This document shows, in pieces, positions 1 through 9,830 of a DNA stretch of 64,000 bases. Source of the stretch: Prosopocoilus inquinatus. Taxonomy: Eukaryota > Arthropoda > Insecta > Coleoptera > Lucanidae. Below the pieces are notes generated by a model. It was not told the origin of the DNA and did not search any database. It saw nothing but the letters and a program-made list of their open reading frames with translations. How positions within the stretch are numbered: the first letter of the stretch is position 1; each line of letters begins with the position of its first letter. The stretch covers positions 58,948,101 to 59,012,100 of the forward strand of contig CM069872.1 of assembly GCA_036172665.1 (NCBI GenBank), in the 5' to 3' direction. The translations under genes were made by a program, and so were the position numbers.

Positions 1-1983
1 GCACTTGAAGTTTCAAAGTCGAAATCGCTCGTGCATTCACGGGGATTTTCAGCGCTGGCGGGCCAGCATCATCATGCCTCGGTGAATTGCGTGTCTGTCA
101 TCATATTCACGATGCATTATCGTTCTTTACGAATTAAAGGTTCCGCGCAGAAAAAAAGAGTTCAAAAGGGTTCGTAAGTCGATAAAACCTTTTTTTTTTT
201 AATTTTTTGCATACGACTCATCTCTGATGAACCTTCAAAATGAGCATTAATTACAGAAAGTAAAGAGCAGGAATGTCTCGTCTTCTATGAATATAAAAGA
301 CCAAATAGCTGACGCCGATGACGACGTGAAGGGGGAGCAAAGACACTTGCAATGATATTACAATCAATTATTCAATCGCTTGGGGATTTTCCACGCGACT
401 TTTGTGCATTTTGGCGCACATGTGTTATTGTTGACAATAATTTGATTCGATTTTTAAGGGAAATTGCTGGAACACTCGGCGCTTCTTTTCTCCTTTCTCA
501 AGATATGCTTTCGTAGTCAAGTTCGTTTAACCTTTCCAAAAAAAAAAAAAAAATCGAGATCTACATTTTTTTTGTCGTTGTTTAATCATCCGTCCTTTTC
601 AGGTGGATCATTTTAAATGCACCTCCTAATCGTCGTAGAGATGTGAAAGCCTCGAAAGGACGAGGAGAAAAATCCGTGCAAATTAGAAACGTGACCGTTT
701 CAACCGGCGGTAATTCCCAATCAGTATCTTCAGGGGTTCAAATCAATACCTAACCAATTTCCACCAAGGGCACCTGAACGTTCGAGTGAATGAGTCATCT
801 ATCTCCTTGTGTAGCAACTACCAGATAAGATTACTATTTACACACTCAACAATACGCAAACATTTATTTATCAATTATAATATTGGCTTACGCCTTTCGT
901 TAGTATTGTGGAGGCAAATCTAGTTTGCTCCTCAATAGTTCCTCCCCCACCATACAATGCAGCCAACTTTCTTCATACCAGAGTTGGCGTATTCTGTTCG
1001 GTTTTCATTCTGCACGCCATTTATTTAATGTTCTCGGTTAAATACGGTTTCTATCGGAAATTAAATAATAAGGAAATCCTAATCCTCTTTTCCTAACGAA
1101 ACCCACCCAGCCTTTCTAAACATTTACTTTAAGATAATGAAATCTTATACCACTCAATCACTATCTGTACGTGCCAGGCCTGAAAGTAGCACGTCTCGTA
1201 GATTATAAAAACAAATTCCCGCGCAATATTTACATTAAGCAGGAAATCAAACGAAGTTTGTTTTAAGATAATGTCATCATCAGGTCTTAATATTATCATG
1301 ACGCCAAGTATATGTGCGTTTTTTTGCTTTTAATATACCAAGCTACATTCACATTCACATTCAGATTTAATAAATCCGTTGTTGCTCGGCTCTCATTATT
1401 ACAACCGAGGCGAAAATCACGAGTCGTACCTGCAGGTTATGTCACGGGCCCTTTTTTTTGCGTGCGGCGCGGAGCGGAATCTGCCTCCGTTATGGTTAAT
1501 GCTAAAACGTCTTTTTTGCCCCCCAGGTACGTACATATACATCTGAAAATACCAGTCCCGGCGGCTCTTCTACGAACAATGCGTACGCATCGTCGCATTG
1601 TTTTTGCCAATTACGGACATGGGAAGTCGCAATTTCTGTCGCGTAGTGTTGTAAGTAGTCTGGCGCACACATATATATTTTTTTCCGGCGGATTTATCTT
1701 TTTACTGTTACGTTAACGCGGACTCCGGAATGCTTAGGCTACGTCTGAATGAGATAACGGAACAATGAGCGTCAACGCTGGTGTAATTGATAACTTCGAG
1801 AATGTTTGGAAATCTGTATTCAGATACGAATGAGTGCTATGAACTTCAGGTTACATGTTTGTATTAGATCTTGGATACGTGACAGGAGAACTTGGAATGG
1901 ATGGAAAAAGAAGGATGGGTGAACGGAAGCTTTTACTTTCGATACAGATTTTTTTTCTTTTTAGTGAAGGACTATGTAATTAA
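1..1983. other. Unique noncoding DNA, nothing recognised
   Basis: No gene, repeat family or RNA gene could be recognised. There is a poly(A) run near 538-554 and a short poly(T) near 189-198. An open frame of 134 codons on the plus strand (1312-1716) has no recognisable domain, runs through T-rich sequence and is probably chance. Confidence 0.6.
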
Positions 1984-2045
1984 GCAAGTAACCGGGTTTC
2001 TGGGACACGCTGTTGATTGCCTCGTACGACGACGGTCCAAAATAA
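1984..2045 (+). repeat. 62-bp dispersed duplicate, copy 1
   Basis: This segment starts GCAAGTAAC and contains CTGGGACACGCTGT. It is repeated with about 80% identity 471 bp downstream at 2455-2516. The 62 bp matches but the DNA between the copies does not clearly repeat, so this is either an old duplication or two insertions of one element. On the minus strand it forms the end of a 105-codon open frame (1980-2297) of unknown meaning. Confidence 0.7.
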
Positions 2046-2454
2046 ATTTCCAAAGCATTTAGGGCGTTGAACTATTACTTGAAACGTCCGGTCTGAGACA
2101 GTTGACCCAATGACCTTAGTCCGCTGGCCGAAAACTTGCTCGGTGACTTGATCCGGAAACGCAAAACAGTCTGCGGAAGAAGGGCCGGCAATCGACCCAA
2201 TCAAAACACAAGAATGTGCGACGATAAAACTTGAGTAAACGTTACCAAACTCAGGGAGGCGATAAAAACTAAAATGTTGGCAATTAATTGCTCTCAAAAC
2301 AATAAAAAAAAGACTCGTTTGCTCTTTAGTTAATGAAAATTAAACTGTACATCAACCTATCAACAATTTTATTAGTTATTCGAGGGTCTCGATTAACCTC
2401 ACAGTGACTCAAAAAATGACCATTGCACTAAACTTAAATCCACGAATGTAATTC
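2046..2454. other. Spacer between the 62-bp copies
   Basis: Mostly unrecognised. The minus strand is open over 1980-2297 and contains a good splice-acceptor-like string (CTTCTTCCGCAG, minus strand, near 2169-2180). If real, the following exon would be read in a phase compatible with the donor of the candidate exon at 7027-7204. That agreement has about a one-in-three chance of occurring at random, so it is only a hint. Confidence 0.3.
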
Positions 2455-2516
2455 GCAAGTAACGGGGTCTCTGGGACACGCTGTCTATTGTCAACTACGA
2501 CGATCCTCCAAAAAAA
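2455..2516 (+). repeat. 62-bp dispersed duplicate, copy 2
   Basis: Second copy of the segment at 1984-2045. Both share GCAAGTAAC, the invariant CTGGGACACGCTGT and a TCCAAAA end. No terminal inverted repeats or target duplications were seen at either copy. Confidence 0.7.
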
Positions 2517-3240
2517 TAATAATAAAATTGTTCACCGTTTCTTCTTTCGTAATTTATTCCATGTTCAAGATTTTCCACTTAACTCGTGAGTAACAACAAA
2601 ACGTCTTTACATTTAACTTGTAAGCTTAGACTTTGATGAAATGTCTATTAAATTAATCGACGCTCTTGATGACTCGGCAATCTAATTTTAAGGTGTAATA
2701 TCTCTTCAGCAAAAACAAAAAAATAAAATAAAATTTCGAAATTTCCCCGAAAAAGAAAAACAGCGCCGCCGTTCTTTTGAAACTTCCACGCGCGCGCCGC
2801 CGCCGCCGCGCAGAAATTAGCATTGAAAAAAGCGACGTGATTAATGAAACCCTTGCGGAGATCTGTTTCGACAGGGTCCCCCCCCAGTCACCCGCCCCCG
2901 CCACCCTCATATTAAAATATGCCAAAGTTGCGAGAGGTAATTGTGGCCGCGGTGTAATTAACGTTTGATTAATGGCTTACATGGTGGTGACATCGTTCGG
3001 AGCAAACGAGCGCCTCTTCTGCGCGCGTGAGCGCATCACTATCGACACCTAGGGGCAATTTTTGTCGCGTCGTCGGCCCTTTGTTTGTTGTCCTCGTGAT
3101 TTATCGCTTCGATTGGTCGCTGCGCGAAATCTAATTTTTAAATTCGGGGGGGTTTCACCAAATTAGAAATGACAATCTTTGCGGGCAAAACACCGGGGAA
3201 TCAATCGTTGATTAATAGTCTCTATCATTCCAAAAAGTAA
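2517..3240. other. Noncoding DNA with a CCG-rich strip
   Basis: A short CGCGCG/CCG-rich strip lies near 2789-2811 and a C-run near 2878-2885. Open frames crossing it on both strands are produced by its low-complexity GC content. Nothing else is recognised. Confidence 0.6.
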
Positions 3241-3310
3241 CTCGTTAATAAAAACTAATCGAAGAACATAAAAGTAATTCAAGTAAATAGGTATTTTTAT
3301 TAATTTAATT
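3241..3310 (+). repeat. 70-bp direct repeat, copy 1
   Basis: Begins CTCGTTAATA and carries GAAGAACATAAAAGTAATTC. It is repeated almost base for base at 3410-3479. The ~100 bp between the copies is different, so this is a local duplication rather than a simple tandem array. Confidence 0.85.
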
Positions 3311-3409
3311 CACAATGCCATCTAGGGGTTTCCCAAGGATTTTCGAAAGCTCAACGTGCGCTCCGGACAAAATATTTTACTGCATTGCGACCATTTAAAA
3401 GTAAAGCGT

Positions 3410-3479
3410 CTCGTTAATAAGAACGAATCGAAGAACATAAAAGTAATTCAAGTAAATAGGTATTTTTATTAATGTAATT
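3410..3479 (+). repeat. 70-bp direct repeat, copy 2
   Basis: Second copy of 3241-3310, differing at only a few positions (AAAACTAATC there, AGAACGAATC here). Close identity implies a fairly recent duplication. Confidence 0.85.
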
Positions 3480-3656
3480 AATTTAATTAACAATAATTTA
3501 TTTTCTACGACCACGAATTAGTCACGGTGATTTTTTGATTTTATGAAAGTCGTAAAGTCAAGTGGTGGCTCTTCTTATCTAAAACACAAACCGATTTAAA
3601 ATACGACGCTTTTAAAAATAACACATATCAAAGTTAACGATTTTCTTTCTTCTTTT

Positions 3657-3680
3657 TCTCTCTCTCTCTCTCTCTCTCTT
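3657..3680. repeat. (TC)n microsatellite
   Basis: About 11-12 uninterrupted TC dinucleotides. Confidence 0.95.
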
Positions 3681-4687
3681 TGTTTTCTTTCCCGAGCGTC
3701 GCTTTACGGTTCGGTTTTATTGTTATTGTTACTTTTTAAAGTCGACTGATATCCCCTTCGGATTTATTTCCCGGTGAAGTACAGTACAGTGCGGTTACTT
3801 TTTGAAATTGGGAATTTTTCCTTGGAATTCCGCTCACTCGCTCGTTCGCATTTTATAATCTATTAAAGTCGAAAAGCGATACCGCAAGATAACTATTAAA
3901 TTGAAATAAATTAAACGTCGTATCAGAGGAAAGTGAAGATAAGAGGGAAATCACGATTACTAAGAACAGAGTTTTAACAAAAATTGGATGATAATTCATT
4001 ACGGCAGTGATACAGTAATAAATTCAAACAGTTTTTGATATTCGATAAGATTACTTAGAAAGTAAAAAATAAAATAACAAACTGTATTATTTAAAGGACA
4101 GATGAATGTTACACTGAAATACTTTTCAGATATTTATTTCGTCAGCTTTCAACGTTCAATACTTTGAATTTAGAAAGGGCCTGTCTCGTGAAAATAGCAT
4201 GAAAAATAAAACACCTTGATGAACGAGCAAGAATAACTTAAATAATTTATTTTAAAAATAGAGATGTCTTTTTCTCTCTCTGTGTGCCTTTGAATTTTTA
4301 GTTTAGAACAAACAAAGCTGCAGAATTTCTGGACAGTTTATAAACTAGCTTGACCAAATACGTGATTTATTAATTAATGTTAATAACAAATAATATAATG
4401 ACGTAATTTCCCTTTTAATTATCTTCATGTACGTAATAAATTAGATTTTTATGATTAATTTTCTTTTTCTTAAGCGCTGTTATTAGGTCGAGCGGGGACG
4501 TGTACTTCGTTCGATTTAAAATGTGTAACTTTGCGTACTCGCACGATCAAAGGCTACCGCAAGTCGTAAATGTCTCAATCGCCCCCGGTTTTGTTTACGC
4601 AAGGACCTAAAAATTTCGAAAGAATGGCCTGAACATGTTGAAAGGTGTTCAAATGTCCAAGTTTCCGATTGTTATAACAAGTGGTAA
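3681..4687. other. AT-rich noncoding DNA
   Basis: No gene or repeat was recognised in this roughly 1-kb stretch. Confidence 0.6.
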
Positions 4688-6229
4688 GTAAGAAGTAATT
4701 GTGATTAACAAAATTATTTAAAAAATTAAAAGAAACGAAGAAATGAGGAAAAATTTCGAACATTAGGGAATTAAAACTTTTCAAGTTTTTTTTAAATATT
4801 TTCCTTCACTTTTTTCCAGGATTTTTGCAAACGATTTTCAATTTATTGTTGAAGTAATTGTTGTGAATAACAAAATTATTTTAAAAAATCAAAAAAAAAA
4901 CGAAAAAATGGGAAAAATAGAAAAATTTCAAAACATTTCAAACATCAGGGGATTAAAGCTTTTCAACTTTTTTAAAGCATTTTCCTTCATCTTTTTTGAA
5001 AACATTTTCCTTCATTTTTTTTTTAAAGCCTTTTCCTTCACTTTTTTCAAGGATTTTTGTAAACGATTTTCAATTTATTGTTGATGTAATTGTTGTGAAT
5101 AACAAAATTATTTTAAAAAATCAAAAGAAACGAAAAAATGGGAAAAATAGAAAAATTTCAAAACATTTCAAACATCAGGGAATTAAAGCTTTTCAACTTT
5201 TTTAAAACATTTTCCTTCATCTTTTTTGAAAACATTTTCCTTCATTTTTTTTTGAAAGCCTTTTCCTTCACTTTTTTCAAGGATTTTTGTAAACGATTTT
5301 CAATTTATTGTTGAAGTAATTGTTGTGAATAACAAAATTATTTTAAAAAATCAAAAGAAACGAAAAAATGGGAAAAATAGAAAAATTTCAAAACATTTCA
5401 AACATCAGGGGATTAAAGCTTGTCAACTTTTTTAAAGCATTTTCCTTCATCTTTTTTGAAAACATTTTCCTTCACTTCTTTTTGAAAACATTTTCCTTCA
5501 TTTTTTTTGAAAGCCTTTTCCTTCACTTTTTTCAAGAATTTTTCTAAACGATTTTCAATTTATTGTTGAAGTAATTGTTGTGATTAAGAAAATTATTTAA
5601 AAAAATTAAAAGAAACTAAAAAAAAAGCGAAAAATAGAAAAATTTCAAAACATTTCAAACATCAGGGGATTAAAGCTTTTCAACTTTTTTAAAGCATTTT
5701 CCTTCAACTTTTTTGAAAACATTTTCCTTCATTTTTTTTGAAAGCCTTTTCCTTCACTTTTTTCAAGGATTTCTCTGAACGATTTTCAATTTATTGTGGA
5801 AGTAATTGTTGTGATTAAGAAAATTATTTAAAAAAAATAAAAGAAACTAAAAAAAGCGAAAAATAGAAAAATTTCAAAACATTTCAAACATCAGGGGATT
5901 AAAGCTTTTCAACTTTTTTAAAGCATTTTCCTTCATCTTTTTTGAAAACATTTTCCTTCACTTTTTTTTGAAAACATTTTCCTTCACTTTTTTTGAAAAC
6001 ATTTTCCTTCACTTTTTTCAAGAATTTTTCTAAACGATTTTCAATTTATTGTTGAAGTAATTGTTGTGATTAAGAAAATTGTTTAAAAAAATTAAAAGAA
6101 ATGAAAAAATGGAGAAAAAACAGAAAAATCTCAAAGATTAGGAAAAATGTATTTAAAGCTTTTAAACATTTTGAAAACATTCTCACTTCACTTAAGCATT
6201 TTCCTTCACTTTTTTCAATTTATTGATAA
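4688..6229 (+). repeat. AT-rich tandem array, ~230-bp unit
   Basis: About seven units. The anchor ATTAAAGCTT recurs near 4951, 5181, 5411, 5668 and 5897, giving spacings of 230, 230, 257 and 229 bp. The longer spacing comes from an extra copy of an internal ~27-bp subrepeat built on ACATTTTCCTTCAC, which occurs two to four times per unit. The first and last units are more diverged, as usual at array edges. Small open frames inside are by-products of A- and T-runs. This is satellite-type DNA with nested periodicity. Confidence 0.93.
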
Positions 6230-7026
6230 ATAGATTAAAATATAATTTAACAAAGGACGACCATGGGCGGCGGCGTGTGTATTATTTTTTCCTCATCATG
6301 GTTTCATGTTCAGATTTGAGAAGGATGCCTCAGACTTAACGTGAAATAATTTGGGGACATTGAGAACGAGGGAGGGACGTTTGATCACTCCTCTGGATTA
6401 ACAAAAAAAAAACTAACTTTTTTGAATAACTTTGTCTTGAACAAAAAATTACCTACGCAAAATTCGACTGCAAATAAGTAAAAAAATATTATATAGAAAG
6501 TTTTTTTTTTAGCTTTTTACTTTGAAAGCTGCTAATCTTGTTGCAAACCGATTAGAACGACACACACAAAAATTTGCGAATTTGGATTCTAGTTCGAATA
6601 AAATTAACGACAAGGACGCGTAGGTAGCAAGGCAAAATTCTCTCTTCTGAAAAAGAAACTGTAAACTTCTGTTTCGTAGTTTCTCACGTGGCGCACACAT
6701 TTCCGACAAAACCGCCCTCGATTTTGCATGAGAAACAGCACTTCAGGACCCACCGGTCGATTTCTTTCTTTCAGGTAAAAAAGTTTCAACAAAAGGCGTC
6801 CGTCCGGCGGAGATTATTTCGAGCGACCGGAGCCACGTGACTCCGGGATTGAAACTTTGAGAAACGAAATTGTTACAGCACGGACGCCGTCGCGTTTTCT
6901 GCTGCGCCACCTAAGCAAGGATTTCTTTCTTCTTTTTCTACACGAAAGAAAAAAAAACTCTACTCTAAAGATTTTGGGCTTGCGCTGGGAAAGCAACAAA
7001 AAATAATATTGAATGCAACAACAGAC
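6230..7026. other. Noncoding DNA; possible intron side of the 7.2-kb exon
   Basis: No repeat was recognised. If the candidate exon at 7027-7204 is real, this would be the start of its first intron on the minus strand. If there is no splicing, the same frame runs on to a stop near 6965. Confidence 0.4.
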
Positions 7027-7204
7027 CTCTGTGATGTCGTACGTGGTGGTTTCCGCCTCCGGAACAGCAGGGTTGTTCCATGTACATGGTCCAACTGTTT
7101 TCAAAATCGGCACTAACCATGAGTAAAACCCCGAACTGCACCAAGAACGAAACACTGAGCATGATCTTACTGAGGCAGAACAAGAACGGACGCCGTTGTT
7201 GCAT
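7027..7204 (-). CDS. Candidate first coding exon of an unrecognised secreted protein (partial)
   Basis: This is the most gene-like open frame seen. The minus-strand ATG at 7204 has an A-rich insect-like start context (CCAAAATGC). The protein begins MQQRRPFLFCLSK, followed by a hydrophobic stretch (about residues 14-33, IMLSVSFLVQFGVLLMVSA) that looks like a secretion signal cleaved after ...VSA. The mature part starts DFENSWTMYMEQPCC, followed by a Gly-rich, His/Arg-rich segment (residues ~50-59, HHVRHHR). A GT donor after CACAGAG at 7027 would end the exon in phase 1, but GTCTGT is a weak donor. Unspliced, the frame stops near 6965 and gives 79 residues. The next exon is not identified; 2000-2180 minus is one speculative option. 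A CpG-rich block lies upstream. I do not recognise the family. Chance remains possible. Confidence 0.35.
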
Positions 7205-7925
7205 TTTGGCGATGCGTTGCGTCGAGCACGTGGTCGGTCACTGTTCTTCAGCGTCGAAAACCACCAGGCTTCAGAAAAAACGTGGTGGCGGCGTGGGGGG
7301 AGGGTTTCAGAGTTTCGTCGTAGTTTCGCGAAGAACAACAGCCAAGCCGAGGAGTAAATAGTAAATAAAGCAAGCAGTTTTAAAATAAAGCTGGTCGGTT
7401 CACAACTTAAAATAAACGCATGAGTTTCGTCGAACTGCTGTCGTTGTTTTAAGTCAACGTGAGTTTCGAATCAGGGGCAATCATCAAGATGAGAGTACGT
7501 GGTTAATTTCATTTAGGACACTTTGAAAATCGCAACCGTACCGCATTGTTTACGTAAACACAATGTTCGAAAGCGTGGGGCGCAATCTCACTCCACCGCG
7601 GTCGAGATCGAACTGAATTCAAAACGCTTGGAACGAATGGAACCGCTCCGTATCCTCGGCCGGTCGGGCATAGACTCGGCAAGCGTCGCCGTCGTCGGAG
7701 CAGGAACTGCCACAATGTTGCGCGTCCATAAGCGTCGTTTTGCCAACGGCGACGGTACGAATGCGAACATATTCGTTTCGGCCCCCCCCGGTCGCACGGG
7801 CGCTTTGTTTAACACAACGAGGACCAGAACGAGAACGAGAACGCACACAGATTCTTACTTACGAGTACAAATTCCTTTGCGATGCAGAGCCGTCTCTGAT
7901 GTTAATTACAATTTCACGTTTTGCG
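7205..7925. other. CpG-rich block upstream of the candidate exon
   Basis: Roughly 7560-7850 is much richer in CpG than its surroundings, and long frames are open on both strands (for example 7523-8017 plus), as expected from GC-rich DNA with few stops. An AGAACG run near 7825-7845 is low complexity. Its place just upstream of the minus-strand exon at 7204 would suit a promoter or 5' leader, but no TATA box or initiator could be assigned. Confidence 0.35.
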
Positions 7926-8560
7926 CGATTAGGAGCCTATTGTTGCCGGGATTCGATAGGTGGGTTTCGGGGAACCCCGAATTCCGAACTGCACTCCGCT
8001 CGCTTCTTGCGCAATAATTCTTAAAACTTCACAAGCGCCTCAAGTGATTATTTATTAGCCATTCACGTCGTGCACCGATTGTTTTGGAAGCGAACACGGC
8101 GCGATTTAAACCTTAAACAATCAGGTGCTATTGTCGGTGCGTGGGTTTCGGGGAATCCCAAATTCTACACTTCACATTTCACTACTTGAACTAACTGCTC
8201 CTAATCGTTATTTGGTCACTTGAAGAGTTGAGGAAATGATTTAAGCTTCAAACAATCAGGTGTTGTTGTTGTTGTTGCTGATTCGACGAGCGGGTGGTTT
8301 CGGGGAATCCCGCGCTGCGCTGCACTTCCTGTGCCTCGCAGAATAAAATCTTAATCTCCTTTGGTCACGTTACGTAAACAGCTTGTTTTAGAAACTATAG
8401 ATGAATTCCGGGGAATCCCGCACTTCACAGCACCATCCTCCTGCACTTCTGGGGCATTGACAATTCTGACTCACGAACCAAAATCTTAATTATTTGGTCA
8501 CGTGAGCAAATTGTTTCCGAAATGACGAAGGGGATGATTTAATCACTGGCTACACGTAAC
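7926..8560 (+). repeat. Degenerate tandem repeat with GTTTCGGGGAATCCC core
   Basis: Four diverged units share the core GTTTCGGGGAATCCC (near 7963, 8144, 8297 and 8404) followed by a C/A-rich CACTTC segment and TTATTTGGTCACGT-like tails. An AAACAATCAGG(T)G motif precedes several copies and recurs near 8680. Spacing varies (181, 153, 107 bp), so the array has suffered deletions. Confidence 0.75.
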
Positions 8561-9047
8561 GATTGCGACGGTGGCATTGATTCGCCGCGCGTTTCTTTCT
8601 GAATGACTGCTAGTTTCCCTGAAACGATCTGGAGCGGGGGTGCCGCGCTTTCGAAGAGCCCAAGAGCATCGCCGCTTTAAACAATCAGCCGGAATTGCAT
8701 TGCCGAGAATCGTGCGGATCATTTCGCCCCGAGTACTTCTGCTTCAAATAAATAACCGTGCAGGTATCATATCGATGACGGTTTTGAACTTGCAAGTCGC
8801 ATAAGTTTCACTGAAGCGAAACTAAAACGGCTCAAGTCCAATTGAAAAAAGAAAAGAAAAAAAAACAACCAGACCTTTTCAGTTTCTTACGTGAATTAAT
8901 TCAAAGGCATTGCACAGGGTGAGACAAACAAAAGTGGCTGGATTTGAAATCGGTGGACAATGTTAATAATGAATAATATGTATTTATTAAAAAAAAAAAT
9001 GGCATGTACATCGTTTATTTAATTCACTAGCTAACTATGAGGTTATT
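8561..9047. other. Noncoding DNA
   Basis: Contains one isolated AAACAATCAG motif of the preceding array near 8680 and two A-rich runs (8845-8866, 8990-9000). Nothing else was recognised. Confidence 0.55.
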
Positions 9048-9175
9048 AACAACAATGTATGATGTCTGAAAAGTTGAGATAATCATTAACGTACGGATAT
9101 CAAAAAGAGCGTGGGTCCTGCGATAGAACCTTGAGGCACGCCGATATTAAAACGACCTTAAAATAGATAGTTGGT
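9048..9175 (-). pseudogene. Non-LTR retrotransposon reverse transcriptase fragment
   Basis: On the minus strand the sequence reads FNIGVPQGSIAGPTLFLIS, which matches the conserved GVPQGSxxGPxLF motif of the reverse transcriptases of Jockey/CR1-type LINEs. After a one-base frame change it continues NDYLNFSD, the equivalent of the usual INDLPxxxS segment just before the catalytic ADD box. A stop follows and no catalytic FADD/YADD is seen. Upstream the frame is broken by a stop. Only ~40 codons of the domain survive, so this is a dead remnant. The family assignment to a particular clade is not possible. Confidence 0.8.
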
Positions 9176-9449
9176 TACTTTTTGTACTAGATTAGCCGCC
9201 AGTTTCACGAAAATATATTTAATCACTGATTAATGTAAGGCCTGTGATTGGTTGAGTGAAACAATAGGATCGGTTGTTTCAAATCTACTGTTAACTTCGT
9301 CCAATGACGTCCCTTAATCGGAGAATTAAATTAATCGCCGTTTAACAATTTCAAAACAAATTAACAAGATCAAAGAGTCTGAGATAAGTCGATGAAGATA
9401 CCAAAGTATACTTCACCACCCTTGAAGTCGTCGTCATTTTACAGATTTT
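9176..9449. other. Noncoding DNA beside the RT remnant
   Basis: May include more of the same old insertion, but nothing can be translated. The strings CAGTTTCACGAAA (near 9200) and GAGTGAAAC (near 9253) are loosely inverted and could be a small element end. This is not strong enough to call. Confidence 0.35.
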
Positions 9450-9500
9450 ACAAACAACCGCCGAAAATAAACCAAGATGACAAAATAAATAAATACCAGC
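9450..9500 (+). repeat. Short direct repeat, copy 1
   Basis: ACAAACAACCG...CCAAGATGACAAAATAAATAAA resembles 9783-9830 (ACGAACAACC...CCAAGATAAGAAAATAAAC). The pair flanks the 58-bp array at 9588-9742. Confidence 0.55.
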
Positions 9501-9587
9501 GAAATTGTAGTAATTATTAGAAAAACAAGCGGTTTGGAGAGAGAGGTGAATGTTTAGTGTATAACTAAAGGCGGCGACATAGATTCA

Positions 9588-9742
9588 CATGATCACGTCA
9601 CCGATGTAAGTAGCGTGAAGCTGTGCGGTCAGTCTCTCAGAAGAATTGACGTGGATCATCGTCTGACATCACGCCGATGAAATAGCGTCAGTCTCTAAGA
9701 AGAATTGATCGAGTTGTGATGTGATGTGATCAGCATCGAAAG
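9588..9742 (+). repeat. Small tandem repeat, ~58-bp unit
   Basis: GTCAGTCTCT(C/A)AGAAGAATTGA occurs at 9629 and 9687, with GTGATGTGAT/GACATCACGCCGATG-like sequence between. A third, more diverged unit precedes it (CATGATCACGTCACCGATG near 9590). Confidence 0.7.
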
Positions 9743-9782
9743 ATTCCCTGAATCTACTTCCATGGTTATGGTGAGCAGTGAA

Positions 9783-9830
9783 AATTATTTTACGAACAAC
9801 CAAAAATAATCCAAGATAAGAAAATAAACA
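9783..9830 (+). repeat. Short direct repeat, copy 2
   Basis: Partner of 9450-9500 with several mismatches. Confidence 0.55.

Noticed and set aside
310..330. GCCGATGACGAC as a reverse transcriptase ADD box
   Set aside because: Surrounding residues do not fit and no other motif of the domain is near.
1312..1716. 134-codon plus-strand open frame
   Set aside because: No recognisable domain, Phe/Leu-rich ends from T-runs, no splice or polyadenylation context.
6814..7338. 174-codon minus-strand frame overlapping the secreted-protein candidate
   Set aside because: Arg/Ser/Cys-rich composition typical of an out-of-frame shadow; the overlapping 6965-7204 frame has the better start and signal peptide.
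7523..8017. 164-codon plus-strand frame
   Set aside because: Lies in a CpG-rich block open on both strands and runs into the degenerate repeat at 7926; no domain.
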